64,000 bases of DNA from Campylobacter upsaliensis. GTDB taxonomy: Bacteria; Campylobacterota; Campylobacteria; Campylobacterales; Campylobacteraceae. Under the pieces are notes generated by a model. That model was given only the letters and a program-made list of their open reading frames with translations. It was not told the origin of the DNA and did not search any database. The stretch covers positions 992,001-1,056,000 of the forward strand of contig NZ_LR134372.1 of the NCBI RefSeq assembly GCF_900637395.1, read 5' to 3'. The translations under genes were made by a program, and so were the position numbers. The stretch's first letter is position 1. The number at the start of each line of letters is the position of its first letter. Below, in pieces: positions 1 to 9,163 of the stretch.

Positions 1-1023
1 GGTATGTTTGTTGATGTAGGTGGTATAGACGGGCTTGTGCATTATAGTGAAATTTCATATAAGGGTCCTGTAAATCCTAGCTCTCTCTACAAAGAGGGCG
101 ATAAAGTGCCGGTTAAGATCATTAAATATGATAAGGACAAAAAACACCTCTCCTTATCGATAAAAGCAGCCTTGCCAGATCCTTGGAGCGAGATAAAAGA
201 TAGTTTGGAGGTTGGAGATACGATTAAGGTTGTCGTTTCAAATATCGAGCCTTATGGGGCTTTTGTCGATTTGGGTAATGACATTGAGGGCTTTTTGCAT
301 ATTAGTGAAATTTCTTGGAATAAAAATATAAAAAATCCAAAAGATTATATTAGCAAAGGTGAAGAAATTGATGTTGAAGTCATAGAAATTAATTCAGATG
401 AAAGAAGATTGAGGGTTTCTCTTAGAAATTTACTTTCAAAACCTTTTGATGAATTTAGTAAAACGCATAAAGTTGGTGATATGACTCAAGGAATTGTTAC
501 CTCCATTACCGCTTTTGGTGCTTTTGTAAAAATTGACAATGTTGAAGGGCTTTTACACAATGAGGATGCCTCTTGGGATAGAAACGATAAATGCAAAGAA
601 CTTTTTAAAATCGGCGATGAAATTAAAGTAAAAATTATCAAAATTGACGAAGATAATCAAAAAATTTCACTCAGCACGAAAGAATTAAAAAATAGCCCCA
701 TTCAAGAATATGCCAAAATTCACAAAGTCGGTGATGTAGTCAAAGGTATAATTCGAGACATAAAAGACTTTGGAATATTTGTGGAGCTTAGCGAAAATGT
801 AGATGCGTTGATTCACAAAGAAGATATTAGTTCGGCTATGCTAGAAACTTTAAAAATTGACGATGAAATAGAAGCAGCTATTGCCTTTATTGATGAAAAG
901 AAAAATAGAATTCGTCTAAGTGTCAAAAATTTATTAAGACTTAAAGAAAGAGAAGTTTTAAATGAAATCAATGGCGATGATAAAATGACTTTAGGCGATA
1001 TCATCAAAGAACAGCTATCGTAA
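1..1023 (+). CDS. rpsA: 30S ribosomal protein S1, 3' part (partial)
   Basis: S1 binds mRNA on the small ribosomal subunit and helps load leaders with weak Shine-Dalgarno sequences. The reading frame is open from base 1, so the N-terminal part lies outside the window. About 340 residues remain of a protein usually near 550. At least three full S1/OB repeats are visible, each with the pattern G-x-V..I..FGAFV or FGIFVEL followed by G-L/F-L-H..E and later K-I-S-L-S. Examples are at residues about 70-140, 155-230 and 240-315, with a partial repeat at the window edge. The first in-frame ATG at base 4 is internal and is not a start. A small membrane-protein gene follows 4 bases after the stop. Confidence 0.97.
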   Translation, partial: GMFVDVGGIDGLVHYSEISYKGPVNPSSLYKEGDKVPVKIIKYDKDKKHLSLSIKAALPDPWSEIKDSLEVGDTIKVVVSNIEPYGAFVDLGNDIEGFLHISEISWNKNIKNPKDYISKGEEIDVEVIEINSDERRLRVSLRNLLSKPFDEFSKTHKVGDMTQGIVTSITAFGAFVKIDNVEGLLHNEDASWDRNDKCKELFKIGDEIKVKIIKIDEDNQKISLSTKELKNSPIQEYAKIHKVGDVVKGIIRDIKDFGIFVELSENVDALIHKEDISSAMLETLKIDDEIEAAIAFIDEKKNRIRLSVKNLLRLKEREVLNEINGDDKMTLGDIIKEQLS

Positions 1024-1027
1024 AAAT

Positions 1028-1510
1028 ATGAAAAAATACGCCCTCATAGGCATTTTAAGCGTTTTAACGCTTATTTTGCTTATTGTTATTTTTGTTTTAT
1101 TGTGGAATTTTAAATCAGATTCTGATTTTTTTCCGCAATTCATAAAAGAAAATAACACCACAAAAGCCGTTTTAGACAAAACTAAAACTTGGCAACAAGA
1201 ACTTGCAATGTGGCCTGTAAAGGACTTTACTCCAGCAGCGGAACAATTTCGCTTATATTTTGATGCGGATACAAGTGAGCTTAAAGAAAAAAATAAATAT
1301 TATCAGCTCATTATCAATAAATACGACATTTACTCTATGTTTTGCTTAAGACAAACACTTGATTCTTTTAAGGTTAAATACTTTTTACTAAAATCCATAG
1401 AAAGCCCCGAAATTTTCTTAGATACAGACAATCAAAAACTTATAGAAGAAATCATAAATGAACTTAAAAAATATAAAATTAACACTCAAGCAAAGGAGAT
1501 TTGGTTATGA
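1028..1510 (+). CDS. Small membrane-anchored protein between rpsA and serA, unknown function
   Basis: A 160-residue protein with one N-terminal hydrophobic segment (about residues 5-27, rich in L, I and V) and no lipobox or cleavage site. It is probably a single-pass inner-membrane protein with a soluble periplasmic domain. That domain is charged and helical, with a W-x(4)-A-x-W motif near residues 54-60. No family is recognised. I recall a similar unknown gene in the same place in C. jejuni. It starts 4 bases after the rpsA stop and its TGA overlaps the serA ATG, so it is translationally coupled to serA. The function cannot be inferred from the sequence. Confidence 0.85.
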   Translation: MKKYALIGILSVLTLILLIVIFVLLWNFKSDSDFFPQFIKENNTTKAVLDKTKTWQQELAMWPVKDFTPAAEQFRLYFDADTSELKEKNKYYQLIINKYDIYSMFCLRQTLDSFKVKYFLLKSIESPEIFLDTDNQKLIEEIINELKKYKINTQAKEIWL

Positions 1511-3090
1511 AAAAAAAAATTATAGTATGCGATGCTATCTTAGATAAAGGTGTGCAACTTTTAAGAGAAGCAGAAGACATAGAGCTAATTGAAGCAGCTA
1601 AAGTTCCTAAAGATAAGCTTTTGGCTATGCTAGAAGATGTTGAAGTTGCTATTACAAGAAGCTCAACAGATGTTGATGATGCTTTTCTTAAACACGCCAA
1701 AAAGCTTAAAGCTCTCGTTCGAGCTGGTGTTGGGGTTGATAATGTCGATATTCCAAACTGCTCCAAACAAGGCGTTATAGTTATGAATGTCCCAACAGCC
1801 AACACCATAGCAGCCGTAGAGCTGACTATGGCACATCTTATCACCTCAGCAAGATCCTTTGTAAATGCACATAATTTCCTTAAAATCGAAAGAAAATGGG
1901 AGAGAGAAAAATGGTATGGCATAGAACTTAAGGGCAAAACTTTGGGCATTATAGGCTTTGGTAATATAGGCTCAAGAGTTGCTATTCGCGCTAAGGCTTT
2001 TGGTATGAAAATTTTAGCTTATGACCCTTACATTGGTGCTTCCAAAATCACAGATTTAGGTATGAAGCAAGCAAAACATTTAGATGAAATTCTTACCCAA
2101 AGTGATTTCATTACAATTCATACTCCAAAAACAAAAAAAACAAATGGTATGATAGGCAGCAAAGAAATCGCAAAAATGAAAGATAAGGTTAGATTAATCA
2201 ATTGTGCAAGAGGGGGTTTATATACAGAAGATGCGTTATGCGAAGGGCTTAAAAGTGGTAAAATCGCTTGGCTTGGAATTGATGTATTTGACAAAGAGCC
2301 AGCCATAAATCACCCTCTTTTGGACTTTGAAAATGTCTCCGTTACCTCTCATCTTGGTGCAAATACCTTAGAAAGTCAAGAAAATATAGCCATAGAGGCG
2401 TGTGAACAAGCCTTAAATGCCGCTAGAGGTGTGGCTTATCCAAATGCTTTAAATTTGCCTATTAAAACGGAAGATTTGCCACCTTTTGTTGAGCCTTACA
2501 TCGAGCTTATATCCAAAATGGCATTTTTAGCCGTGCAAATTGACAAAAGTCCCGTTAAATCCATAAAAATCGAAGCTGAGGGCAATATAAGTGATTATGC
2601 AAATTCTATGCTAACTTTTGCAACAGTTGGTACATTAAGTGGAATTTTGGGAGAGAATATTAATTATGTTAATGCTGAATTTGTTGCTAAAGAAAAAGGC
2701 ATAGAGCTTTCTTGCGAAACCCTACCAAATAGCGGTTATAACAATAAGCTTAGCGTCAAAATAGCAACGGACAATTCAAGCATTACCGTTTCTGGCACGG
2801 TTTTTAACGAAAATGAGCAAAGAATAGTGGGCTTAAATGGCTTTAAAACAGATTTTAAGCCAAAGGGCAAAATGCTTATTTTTAAAAATAAAGATATTCC
2901 GGGAGTTATTTCAAAAATAAGCTCCACGCTCGCAGCACAAAACATTAATATAGCAGATTTTAGACTGGGACGCGATGGCTTTGGCTATGCTTTAGCTGTT
3001 GTTTTGGTCGATGAAGTGATTTCCAAAGAAGTTTTAGATGAGCTTAATAAACTCGAAGTTTGCGTCTTTGTTCAATATGTAGAAATTTAA
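1507..3090 (+). CDS. serA: D-3-phosphoglycerate dehydrogenase
   Basis: It oxidises 3-phosphoglycerate to 3-phosphohydroxypyruvate with NAD, the first step of serine synthesis in the cytoplasm. The 527-residue protein is the long form with an intervening domain and a C-terminal ACT domain. The Rossmann motif G-F-G-N-I-G is at about residues 150-155. The catalytic Arg (NCARGG), Glu (DKEPA) and His (TSHLG) follow in order. The last 70 residues form the ACT domain, which in this family binds serine. An upstream in-frame TTG at 1501 was rejected because the AAGGAG at 1493-1498 is 8 bases from the ATG at 1507 but only 2 from the TTG. Ten consecutive A residues directly follow the start codon. The ATG overlaps the stop of the preceding gene. 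Confidence 0.97.
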   Translation: MKKKIIVCDAILDKGVQLLREAEDIELIEAAKVPKDKLLAMLEDVEVAITRSSTDVDDAFLKHAKKLKALVRAGVGVDNVDIPNCSKQGVIVMNVPTANTIAAVELTMAHLITSARSFVNAHNFLKIERKWEREKWYGIELKGKTLGIIGFGNIGSRVAIRAKAFGMKILAYDPYIGASKITDLGMKQAKHLDEILTQSDFITIHTPKTKKTNGMIGSKEIAKMKDKVRLINCARGGLYTEDALCEGLKSGKIAWLGIDVFDKEPAINHPLLDFENVSVTSHLGANTLESQENIAIEACEQALNAARGVAYPNALNLPIKTEDLPPFVEPYIELISKMAFLAVQIDKSPVKSIKIEAEGNISDYANSMLTFATVGTLSGILGENINYVNAEFVAKEKGIELSCETLPNSGYNNKLSVKIATDNSSITVSGTVFNENEQRIVGLNGFKTDFKPKGKMLIFKNKDIPGVISKISSTLAAQNINIADFRLGRDGFGYALAVVLVDEVISKEVLDELNKLEVCVFVQYVEI

Positions 3091-3112
3091 TTTATGTGCG
3101 TATAGGACGCAA

Positions 3113-5032
3113 ATGGCACTCATTGACATTATTGAAGCGAGTAAAAAATTTGGCGAAAAGACTATTTTAGACAATGTTAGCTTTAGCGTTAATGAAAATG
3201 AGAAAATTGCTATTATAGGTAAAAATGGCGAGGGAAAATCAACCCTACTCAAAACACTTTTAGGCGTTCTCAATTTAGATAGCGGTAGAATTATAAGGCA
3301 AAATCATAAAAGCATTGCCCTACTTTCACAAAATGTGAATTTTGATAGCAATTTAAGCGTAAAAGAAGCGATAGAAAAAGCACTTGACGAAATTTATGAA
3401 GCCTTAAAAAAATATGAAAAACTGCAAAGCGTTTTAGAAAAAAGTCAAAATTCTACCTTGCTGAGAGAAATAGATGATATTATTAATTTTATAGAAAGTA
3501 AAGACGCGTGGAATATAGATCATAAAATATCGCGTTTTCTTAAAGAATTTAAATTAGACAGCTATCAAAATAGAAGCCTCTCAACACTAAGTGGCGGAGA
3601 AATACGACGCGTTGGACTTTGCATACTCTTACTGCAAAATCCAGACATCCTACTTCTTGATGAGCCTACAAATCATTTAGATGTTTATATGTGTTCTTTT
3701 TTAGAAAATTTATTAAAAAATTCCAAAATGTGCGTCATTTTCATCTCGCACGATCGATACTTTATCGACGAAGTGGCTGAAAAATGCTTAGAGATAGAAA
3801 ATGGAAAAATACGCATTTTTAGAGGTGGCTATACGCATTATTTAGAGAAAAAAGCCGAACTTTTAGCTTCACTTTCTAAAAGCCACGAAACTCTACTCAA
3901 ACAGCTTAAAAGCGAAGAAGAGTGGCTAAGAAGAGGGGTAAAGGCGCGTTTAAAACGCAATGAGGGTCGCAAAGAAAGACTTTTTAAAATGCGAGAACTT
4001 GCTAAGAAAAATCCAAGTGAAATAAGAAAAATAAGACTTGAAATAGAAAGAGCAAATCTAAATTTCAATCAAACTCAAAGCACAAATCGTAAAAAAATGC
4101 TTTTTGAGCTTAAAAATCTTAATTTGAGTTTTGGTGCAAAAAAGCTTTTTTCAAATTTTAGTGCAAGAATTTTACAGGGCGAAAGAATAGGAATAGTAGG
4201 ACGCAATGGTAGTGGAAAATCAAGTTTTTTAAAACTTCTTTTAGGTGAGATTAAGGCTGATGCGGGAGAGCTTAAAAGGGGAGATTTACAAATAGGCTAT
4301 TTTGATCAAGCTAGAAATTTAATCGATGAAAATAAAAGCTTGATGGAAATTTTTTGCCCAAATGGAGGCGATAGGGTGGAGGTAAGAGGAAAAAATATAC
4401 ATATCTTTGGCTACCTTAAAAGCTTTTTATTTCCTAAAGAATACTTAGATAAAAGTGTCGCTTTGCTAAGTGGAGGTGAAAAAAATCGCCTCGCTTTAGC
4501 CTTACTTTTTACTAAAGAATATGATGTTTTAATACTTGATGAACCTACAAATGACCTTGATATAGCAACAATTAATATTTTGGAAGAATATTTGCAAAAT
4601 TATGAAGGGGCTATTTTGCTAGTCAGTCACGATCGCTATTTTGTTGATAAAATTTCTACAAAAATTTACGCCTTTGAAAATGAAAGCATTAATGTGCTTC
4701 ATATACCTTATACGCAGTATTTAGAAAACGAGAAGGAATTAAAAGAATTTGACGAATTTTTAAAACTTAATGAGAAAAATTATGCCGCAAAAGAAAAAAC
4801 AAACAAAAAACTAAGCTATAAAGAAAATGAAATTCTACAAAAACACCCCGAAAAAATAGAACAATTAGAATATGAAATTAAAGAATTACAAAACGCTCTT
4901 TCTAATCCGCAAATTTATGAAAAGCTTGGAATTGATAATCTTTACAAACAGCTTGAAGAGGTTCAAAAAACACTAGAAATTTTAGAAAATGAATACTTTC
5001 TTGTTTTGGAAAAAAGCGAAAGGGAAGCTTAA
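3113..5032 (+). CDS. ABC-F family ATPase (Uup/YheS-like)
   Basis: A 639-residue soluble protein with two ABC nucleotide-binding domains and no membrane segments. The ABC-F family acts on the ribosome rather than in transport. Domain 1 has Walker A GKNGEGKS near residue 36, signature LSGGE near 160 and Walker B LLLDEPTNHLD near 180. Domain 2 has GRNGSGKS near 363, LSGGEKNRL near 452 and LILDEPTNDLD near 473. A basic linker of about 80 residues rich in R, K and E joins them, as in Uup/EttA proteins. The C-terminal 100 residues are a charged coiled coil, like the Uup C-terminal extension. It begins 22 bases after serA on the same strand. Which ABC-F subtype it is cannot be settled here. Confidence 0.93.
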   Translation: MALIDIIEASKKFGEKTILDNVSFSVNENEKIAIIGKNGEGKSTLLKTLLGVLNLDSGRIIRQNHKSIALLSQNVNFDSNLSVKEAIEKALDEIYEALKKYEKLQSVLEKSQNSTLLREIDDIINFIESKDAWNIDHKISRFLKEFKLDSYQNRSLSTLSGGEIRRVGLCILLLQNPDILLLDEPTNHLDVYMCSFLENLLKNSKMCVIFISHDRYFIDEVAEKCLEIENGKIRIFRGGYTHYLEKKAELLASLSKSHETLLKQLKSEEEWLRRGVKARLKRNEGRKERLFKMRELAKKNPSEIRKIRLEIERANLNFNQTQSTNRKKMLFELKNLNLSFGAKKLFSNFSARILQGERIGIVGRNGSGKSSFLKLLLGEIKADAGELKRGDLQIGYFDQARNLIDENKSLMEIFCPNGGDRVEVRGKNIHIFGYLKSFLFPKEYLDKSVALLSGGEKNRLALALLFTKEYDVLILDEPTNDLDIATINILEEYLQNYEGAILLVSHDRYFVDKISTKIYAFENESINVLHIPYTQYLENEKELKEFDEFLKLNEKNYAAKEKTNKKLSYKENEILQKHPEKIEQLEYEIKELQNALSNPQIYEKLGIDNLYKQLEEVQKTLEILENEYFLVLEKSEREA

Positions 5033-5048
5033 GCTCCCCTCTCTTCTA

Positions 5049-6512
5049 TCAATCCCAACATTCAGCATTTTTAATGCCAAGTTTTGAAGCACTAAAGCTA
5101 GGATCAAGTCCTGCTCTTTTTTGTATCGTATAATCATTAAGCACTTTTGAAACAATACCACCTAAAAGTAGTAAGGATATAATATTAGTTGTAGCCATAA
5201 AAGCCATCGTTAAATCCGCCAAACTCCAAGCGAGCTTTAAGTCCATTTGTGCGCCAATGAAAATCATCGCCACAGCAGTGATTCTAAATAAATTCATTAC
5301 AAATTTAGAATCTGTGAGGTATTTAACATTGGCTTGTGCGTAATAATAATTTCCTATCAAAGAAGTAATCGCAAAAAGCACAATGGCAATACTTACAAAA
5401 TGAATTCCAAAACTACCATAATACTCCCTCATCGCTTCTTGCACTAAAGGCATAGCAGTAAGCAAAGGCTTTCCATCTGCTCCTACATTAAAATATGCCA
5501 TAGAAAAAAGAACCAAAAAGCCTGAAGCCGTGCAGATAATAAGGTCAATTAATACAGCAAAAGCTTGAATTATCCCTTGTTTGGCAGGGTGATTTGTAAG
5601 CGCAGAGGCGGCAGCATTTGGAGCTGAACCCATACCTGCTTCATTTGAAAAAAGTCCTCTTTTAATCCCTATAACCAAAGCTGAACCTGCAAAACCACCA
5701 AAAATCGCCTTAAAATCAAAGGCACTTTCAAAAATAAGGCTCAAAACGGAAGGAATTTTCTCCAAGTTCATAAACACAGCAATTAAAGAAAGTCCTATAT
5801 AAGCTAAAGCCATAAAAGGCACGATGACTGAACTTACCTTGCCTATTTTAGTGTGATGAGAAAAAAACATCCAAAGACCAAATAAAGCTAAAACTGTCCC
5901 TATAATAACGGGCCAAGAGCTTTGTGCAAAAGTTTGAGTGGCGTTTGGATTAAACATATTATAATAAATTTCAAAAGAAGAAGTCATCGTTTGACTTTGA
6001 AGACCATTAAAGCCGTAAGCATAAGTGATGATTAAAATAATGGCAAAAAACGCTCCAAGCCATTTAAGTCCTAATGCTTTTTTTATGTAATAAGCAGGAC
6101 CACCCTTATAGCCTCCTCTTGAATCTTTTGATTTATAAACCTGTGCCAAAGTGCTTTCCGCAAAAGCTGAAGCTCCTCCAAAAAACGCCATAGCCCACAT
6201 CCAAAATATAGCCCCAGCCCCACCTAAGGTTAGTGCAGTCGCTATACCTGCGATATTTCCTATGCCTACTCTTGAAGCCGTTGAAATCATTAGAGCTTGA
6301 AAGGGTGAGATGTGTTCTTTAGTGTGTTCGTCATTTTTTTCCGTTAAAATGCTAAAAACTGAGCCCAGCATTCTAAACTGCACGAAGCCTGTCAAAAAGC
6401 TATAATAAATCCCACATACTATCAAAATGACAACCATCATTGTGTCAGTATAAGGGATAATATGCGTTGTTGCGCTTGATAAAAAATCAAGCAAAGGCTT
6501 TAAAATATCCAT
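5049..6512 (-). CDS. Sodium:alanine symporter (AGCS family)
   Basis: A 487-residue inner-membrane protein with about ten hydrophobic segments, typical of the AGCS family that imports alanine or glycine with Na+. The family signature region is visible near residues 85-105 (SRVGIGNIAG), followed by GGAGAIFWMW and by the GLFSNEAGMGSAPNAAA block near residue 285. The ATG at 6512 has AAAGGAG upstream on the minus strand. It converges with the ABC-F gene. Alanine racemase lies downstream on the same strand after trmL, which fits a role in supplying alanine, but the exact substrate is inferred from the family. Confidence 0.92.
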   Translation of the reverse strand: MDILKPLLDFLSSATTHIIPYTDTMMVVILIVCGIYYSFLTGFVQFRMLGSVFSILTEKNDEHTKEHISPFQALMISTASRVGIGNIAGIATALTLGGAGAIFWMWAMAFFGGASAFAESTLAQVYKSKDSRGGYKGGPAYYIKKALGLKWLGAFFAIILIITYAYGFNGLQSQTMTSSFEIYYNMFNPNATQTFAQSSWPVIIGTVLALFGLWMFFSHHTKIGKVSSVIVPFMALAYIGLSLIAVFMNLEKIPSVLSLIFESAFDFKAIFGGFAGSALVIGIKRGLFSNEAGMGSAPNAAASALTNHPAKQGIIQAFAVLIDLIICTASGFLVLFSMAYFNVGADGKPLLTAMPLVQEAMREYYGSFGIHFVSIAIVLFAITSLIGNYYYAQANVKYLTDSKFVMNLFRITAVAMIFIGAQMDLKLAWSLADLTMAFMATTNIISLLLLGGIVSKVLNDYTIQKRAGLDPSFSASKLGIKNAECWD

Positions 6513-6610
6513 TAAAACTCCTTTAATAAAGATAAAATTAATTTTAACATTAAGATTTAAAAAAATGGCTTATTTTCCAAATTTAAATAATTCGCTGTGT
6601 CAATTTGAAA

Positions 6611-7075
6611 CTATTTGAAAATGTGAAAATTCTGCCTCAAAGCCTCATAAGCAATAATTCCAACACTTGTAGCCAAATTTAAACTTCTACCATAAGGCTT
6701 CATCGGTATGGTTATTTGATGTGCCTCATTAAGATTCATCAACTCATTTGGCAGCCCAAAACTCTCACTTCCAAAAAATAAAAAATCCCCAGCCCTAAAT
6801 TTCATACTAAAATAAGGCTTTTTGCTTTTAGTTGTCGCAAAGAAAAAACGCTCTTTACATTGCAAATTTGATCCCAAAAATTCCTCCAAACTCTCCCAAA
6901 TTATAGGTTCAAGCTTGTCCCAATAATCAAGCCCCGCTCTTTTCACTGCCTTCTCACTCAAATCAAAAACGCAAGGTTTAATAATGTGAAGCTTAAAGCC
7001 TGCATTAAAGCACATTCTGCCTATACTGCCAGTATTTTGCGGAATTCTAGGATGAACTAGGACGATATGAAACAT
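6611..7075 (-). CDS. trmL: tRNA (cytidine/uridine-34 2'-O) methyltransferase
   Basis: A compact 154-residue SPOUT enzyme with only the knotted catalytic domain, as in TrmL. This enzyme methylates the wobble-base ribose of tRNA-Leu isoacceptors using S-adenosylmethionine. Family motifs are N-T-G-S-I-G-R near residue 14, FGSESFGLP near 100 and IPM..YGRSLNLATSVGI near 123-143. The last forms the knot and cofactor pocket. The start ATG shares one base with the stop of alr (TAATG), so the two are coupled. No abnormal features are seen. Confidence 0.94.
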   Translation of the reverse strand: MFHIVLVHPRIPQNTGSIGRMCFNAGFKLHIIKPCVFDLSEKAVKRAGLDYWDKLEPIIWESLEEFLGSNLQCKERFFFATTKSKKPYFSMKFRAGDFLFFGSESFGLPNELMNLNEAHQITIPMKPYGRSLNLATSVGIIAYEALRQNFHIFK

Positions 7076-8058
7076 TAAACAAGCACTCTTTTAATATTAG
7101 CGTTAAGCTTCACTAAAATTTCATAGTTTATAGTATGAAAAAAATCAGCCCATAAATTCGCATCATCAAGCACACAAATTTCCTCTCCACTATCTTCACA
7201 AGAAAAGCTATCCATAGACATTTTGCCCAACATTTCCTTGCCATTAGCAAGCTTTAATTGCCCTTTGCCATCGTAACGAAAAAGCCCATCCGCATAGCCC
7301 AAATCATAAGTAGCTATTTGAAGTGGCTCGTTTGCCACATAAGCTCCACCATAACCCACACTTTGCCCTTTTTCAAGCACTCTTGAGCTTAATTTGTGTG
7401 CGTAAAGTCTTAAAACTTTTTTAAGTCCCTTATCTCCGTAACCAAATTGCACAAGTCCCACTCTACACATTTCATCTTGTGGCATTTTTCCTCTAAAAAG
7501 TGCGGAGGAATTGAAAGAGTGAAAAATTAAAGTTTCTTGCGTAAAATTTTTAATGATTTTTTTAGCTTTTTGAAAATTGTATTTTTGTGTAAAATAGCTA
7601 GCATCAAGCTCGTCAGCCGACATAAAGTGCGTAAAAGCGCCCTCTAAATTCAAATGGCAAAGCTCTTTTAAAAATTTTTCCAAGCCATTTACATCTATAC
7701 CATTTCTATGCATATTTGTGTCTATTTTAAGGTGAATGCGTGTATTTTTTTTAAATTTTGCAAAACTAGAAGGCTCATTTAAAGCATAAATAAAATTAAG
7801 ATTTTCATTTCCTGTGGGTCTGTGTGAAAGAATTAGTATATTATCAAAATATTTTTCTAGTAAATATGCTTCATTTTCATCTTTTACAGCTACAAAATTC
7901 ACCCCACAAGCTTTAGCCACAGGGGCTAAGAGACAAATTCCATGCCCATAGGCATTATCCTTAAAAACACAAATAAGTTTATCATAGCCACCAGCTCTAG
8001 TAGCTATGTAGGAGAGATTATGTTTGTAAGCATTTGAATCTAATGTGATTAAAGACAT
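7075..8058 (-). CDS. alr: Alanine racemase
   Basis: A PLP enzyme converting L-alanine to D-alanine for peptidoglycan. It has 327 residues, somewhat shorter than the common 360 or so. The PLP-binding lysine is K33 in VFKDNAYGHG. The phosphate and dimer regions include HFMSADELD, and the C-terminal domain contains VGYGGAYV with the catalytic tyrosine and MGKMSMDSF. It sits between trmL and pgp2, both joined by TAATG overlaps, so the three form a coupled run. Together with the alanine symporter downstream and the cell-wall peptidase upstream it suggests a cell-wall-linked cluster. Confidence 0.93.
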   Translation of the reverse strand: MSLITLDSNAYKHNLSYIATRAGGYDKLICVFKDNAYGHGICLLAPVAKACGVNFVAVKDENEAYLLEKYFDNILILSHRPTGNENLNFIYALNEPSSFAKFKKNTRIHLKIDTNMHRNGIDVNGLEKFLKELCHLNLEGAFTHFMSADELDASYFTQKYNFQKAKKIIKNFTQETLIFHSFNSSALFRGKMPQDEMCRVGLVQFGYGDKGLKKVLRLYAHKLSSRVLEKGQSVGYGGAYVANEPLQIATYDLGYADGLFRYDGKGQLKLANGKEMLGKMSMDSFSCEDSGEEICVLDDANLWADFFHTINYEILVKLNANIKRVLV

Positions 8059-9029
8059 TATTGTTCTGCTAAAATTTTCATTTTACCTTTTTTATCAAGC
8101 TTAACATAAAGAATTTTATTGCCCTTAAATTGATAATTTTTTGTATAATAATCCTCGTAAAAAGAAATTCTATACATTTTTTCATCTTTCAAATTTGGAT
8201 AAGGACTAATATCAATATTAGAAAATTTAATGATCTTATGCTCTTTTCTTGCAAAAATAATCTTTTTCATTGAAGCAAATTGTGAAAAACTACTTTTATC
8301 AAAACGCTTAAAATCTTTTTCATCATAAAAAGCTAAGTATGTATTGACATCACTCACTGTCCAAGCATATTTCCAAGCAAATAAATCAGCCATTAATGAG
8401 GCAATTTCTTCTTTTTTAGCTCTAACACTATCTTTTTCCTCTGTCAAAACATAGACTTTTTTACCTGCCACAACCTTAGCAAAGTCTTCTAATTTATCAT
8501 TAAATAAAGCAATGCAACCTCTTGTTTTAAACTCATCTAATCTCGTCCCATCAAGAGGATAGCCGTGTATCCAAATGCCTCCTCCCGTTTTATCTTGCAC
8601 TTTGTCAAGTAGATTAGGATAACTTGTAGCAAAGGCAAAAGGTCCATAATATTGATCTCCGGGGCTAAATTTCATCCCAAGCTCGTAAAAGCCCACAGGA
8701 GTCTTTAAATCGCCTTCTTTTTCCTTATCGCCCATAAGTCCAGTAATTACTTCCTTTTGCTCAAATTCCTTTTTAATCTTACCATTTGTGTAGGAAAAAA
8801 CTTTTAAGATTTTATCATTTTTGTTTGTTTTAACTATCATAACATCTTGAGTATAGTAGCCAAGACTTAAATTTTTATCTCCCAATTCTTCAAGCCAAAA
8901 GTCCTTATTTCCAAGCTCTCTTTCTATCGCAGCGCCTACGGCATCCAAACCATTATTTAAATATATCTTTACCAAATCAGAAGCACTCAAGCTTGATAAA
9001 AAAGCCATAAAAACTAGCAAAAATCTCAA
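8058..9029 (-). CDS. pgp2: LD-carboxypeptidase Pgp2 (YkuD fold), helical cell-shape determinant
   Basis: Pgp2 trims the terminal D-alanine of muropeptide tetrapeptides to tripeptides in the Campylobacter periplasm and is needed for helical shape. The 323-residue protein has a signal peptide (hydrophobic residues 3-16, cut probably after SLSA), a YkuD domain at about 60-195, and a C-terminal domain at about 205-323 resembling an NTF2 fold. The catalytic pair is H155 in IWIHGYP and C172 in TRGCI, correctly spaced. The start is TTG at 9029: the minus strand has AAGGA six bases before it, while the next ATG (codon 8) would cut into the signal peptide. The gene is coupled to alr. Confidence 0.93.
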   Translation of the reverse strand: MRFLLVFMAFLSSLSASDLVKIYLNNGLDAVGAAIERELGNKDFWLEELGDKNLSLGYYTQDVMIVKTNKNDKILKVFSYTNGKIKKEFEQKEVITGLMGDKEKEGDLKTPVGFYELGMKFSPGDQYYGPFAFATSYPNLLDKVQDKTGGGIWIHGYPLDGTRLDEFKTRGCIALFNDKLEDFAKVVAGKKVYVLTEEKDSVRAKKEEIASLMADLFAWKYAWTVSDVNTYLAFYDEKDFKRFDKSSFSQFASMKKIIFARKEHKIIKFSNIDISPYPNLKDEKMYRISFYEDYYTKNYQFKGNKILYVKLDKKGKMKILAEQ

Positions 9030-9063
9030 AATATTTCCTTAAAAATTAAATTTCAAAAGTGGA

Positions 9064-9069
9064 ATTATA
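9064..9069 (-). promoter_or_regulatory. -10 box for the pgp2-alr-trmL run
   Basis: TATAAT on the minus strand, about 35 bases upstream of the TTG of pgp2. There is no recognisable -35 box, which is usual for Campylobacter sigma-70 promoters. Confidence 0.55.
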
Positions 9070-9123
9070 ATATTTTTTTCTTAAAAAATATTAATGATTT
9101 ACGACATTATAAAGCTTTTTTGC

Positions 9124-9129
9124 TATACT
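9124..9129 (+). promoter_or_regulatory. Extended -10 box for the copper-chaperone run
   Basis: TGC-TATACT on the plus strand, with an expected transcription start near 9136. That leaves a leader of about 28 bases before the ATG at 9164. It matches the TGn-TATAAT form of Campylobacter promoters. Confidence 0.65.
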
Positions 9130-9163
9130 CGACACTTAAAAAACATTACATTTGGAGATGACA

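Noticed and set aside
5022-5039. GGGAAGCTTAAGCTCCCC as a terminator between the ABC-F gene and the symporter
   Set aside because: The palindrome has no loop and mismatched ends, and there is no T-run; it may be chance.
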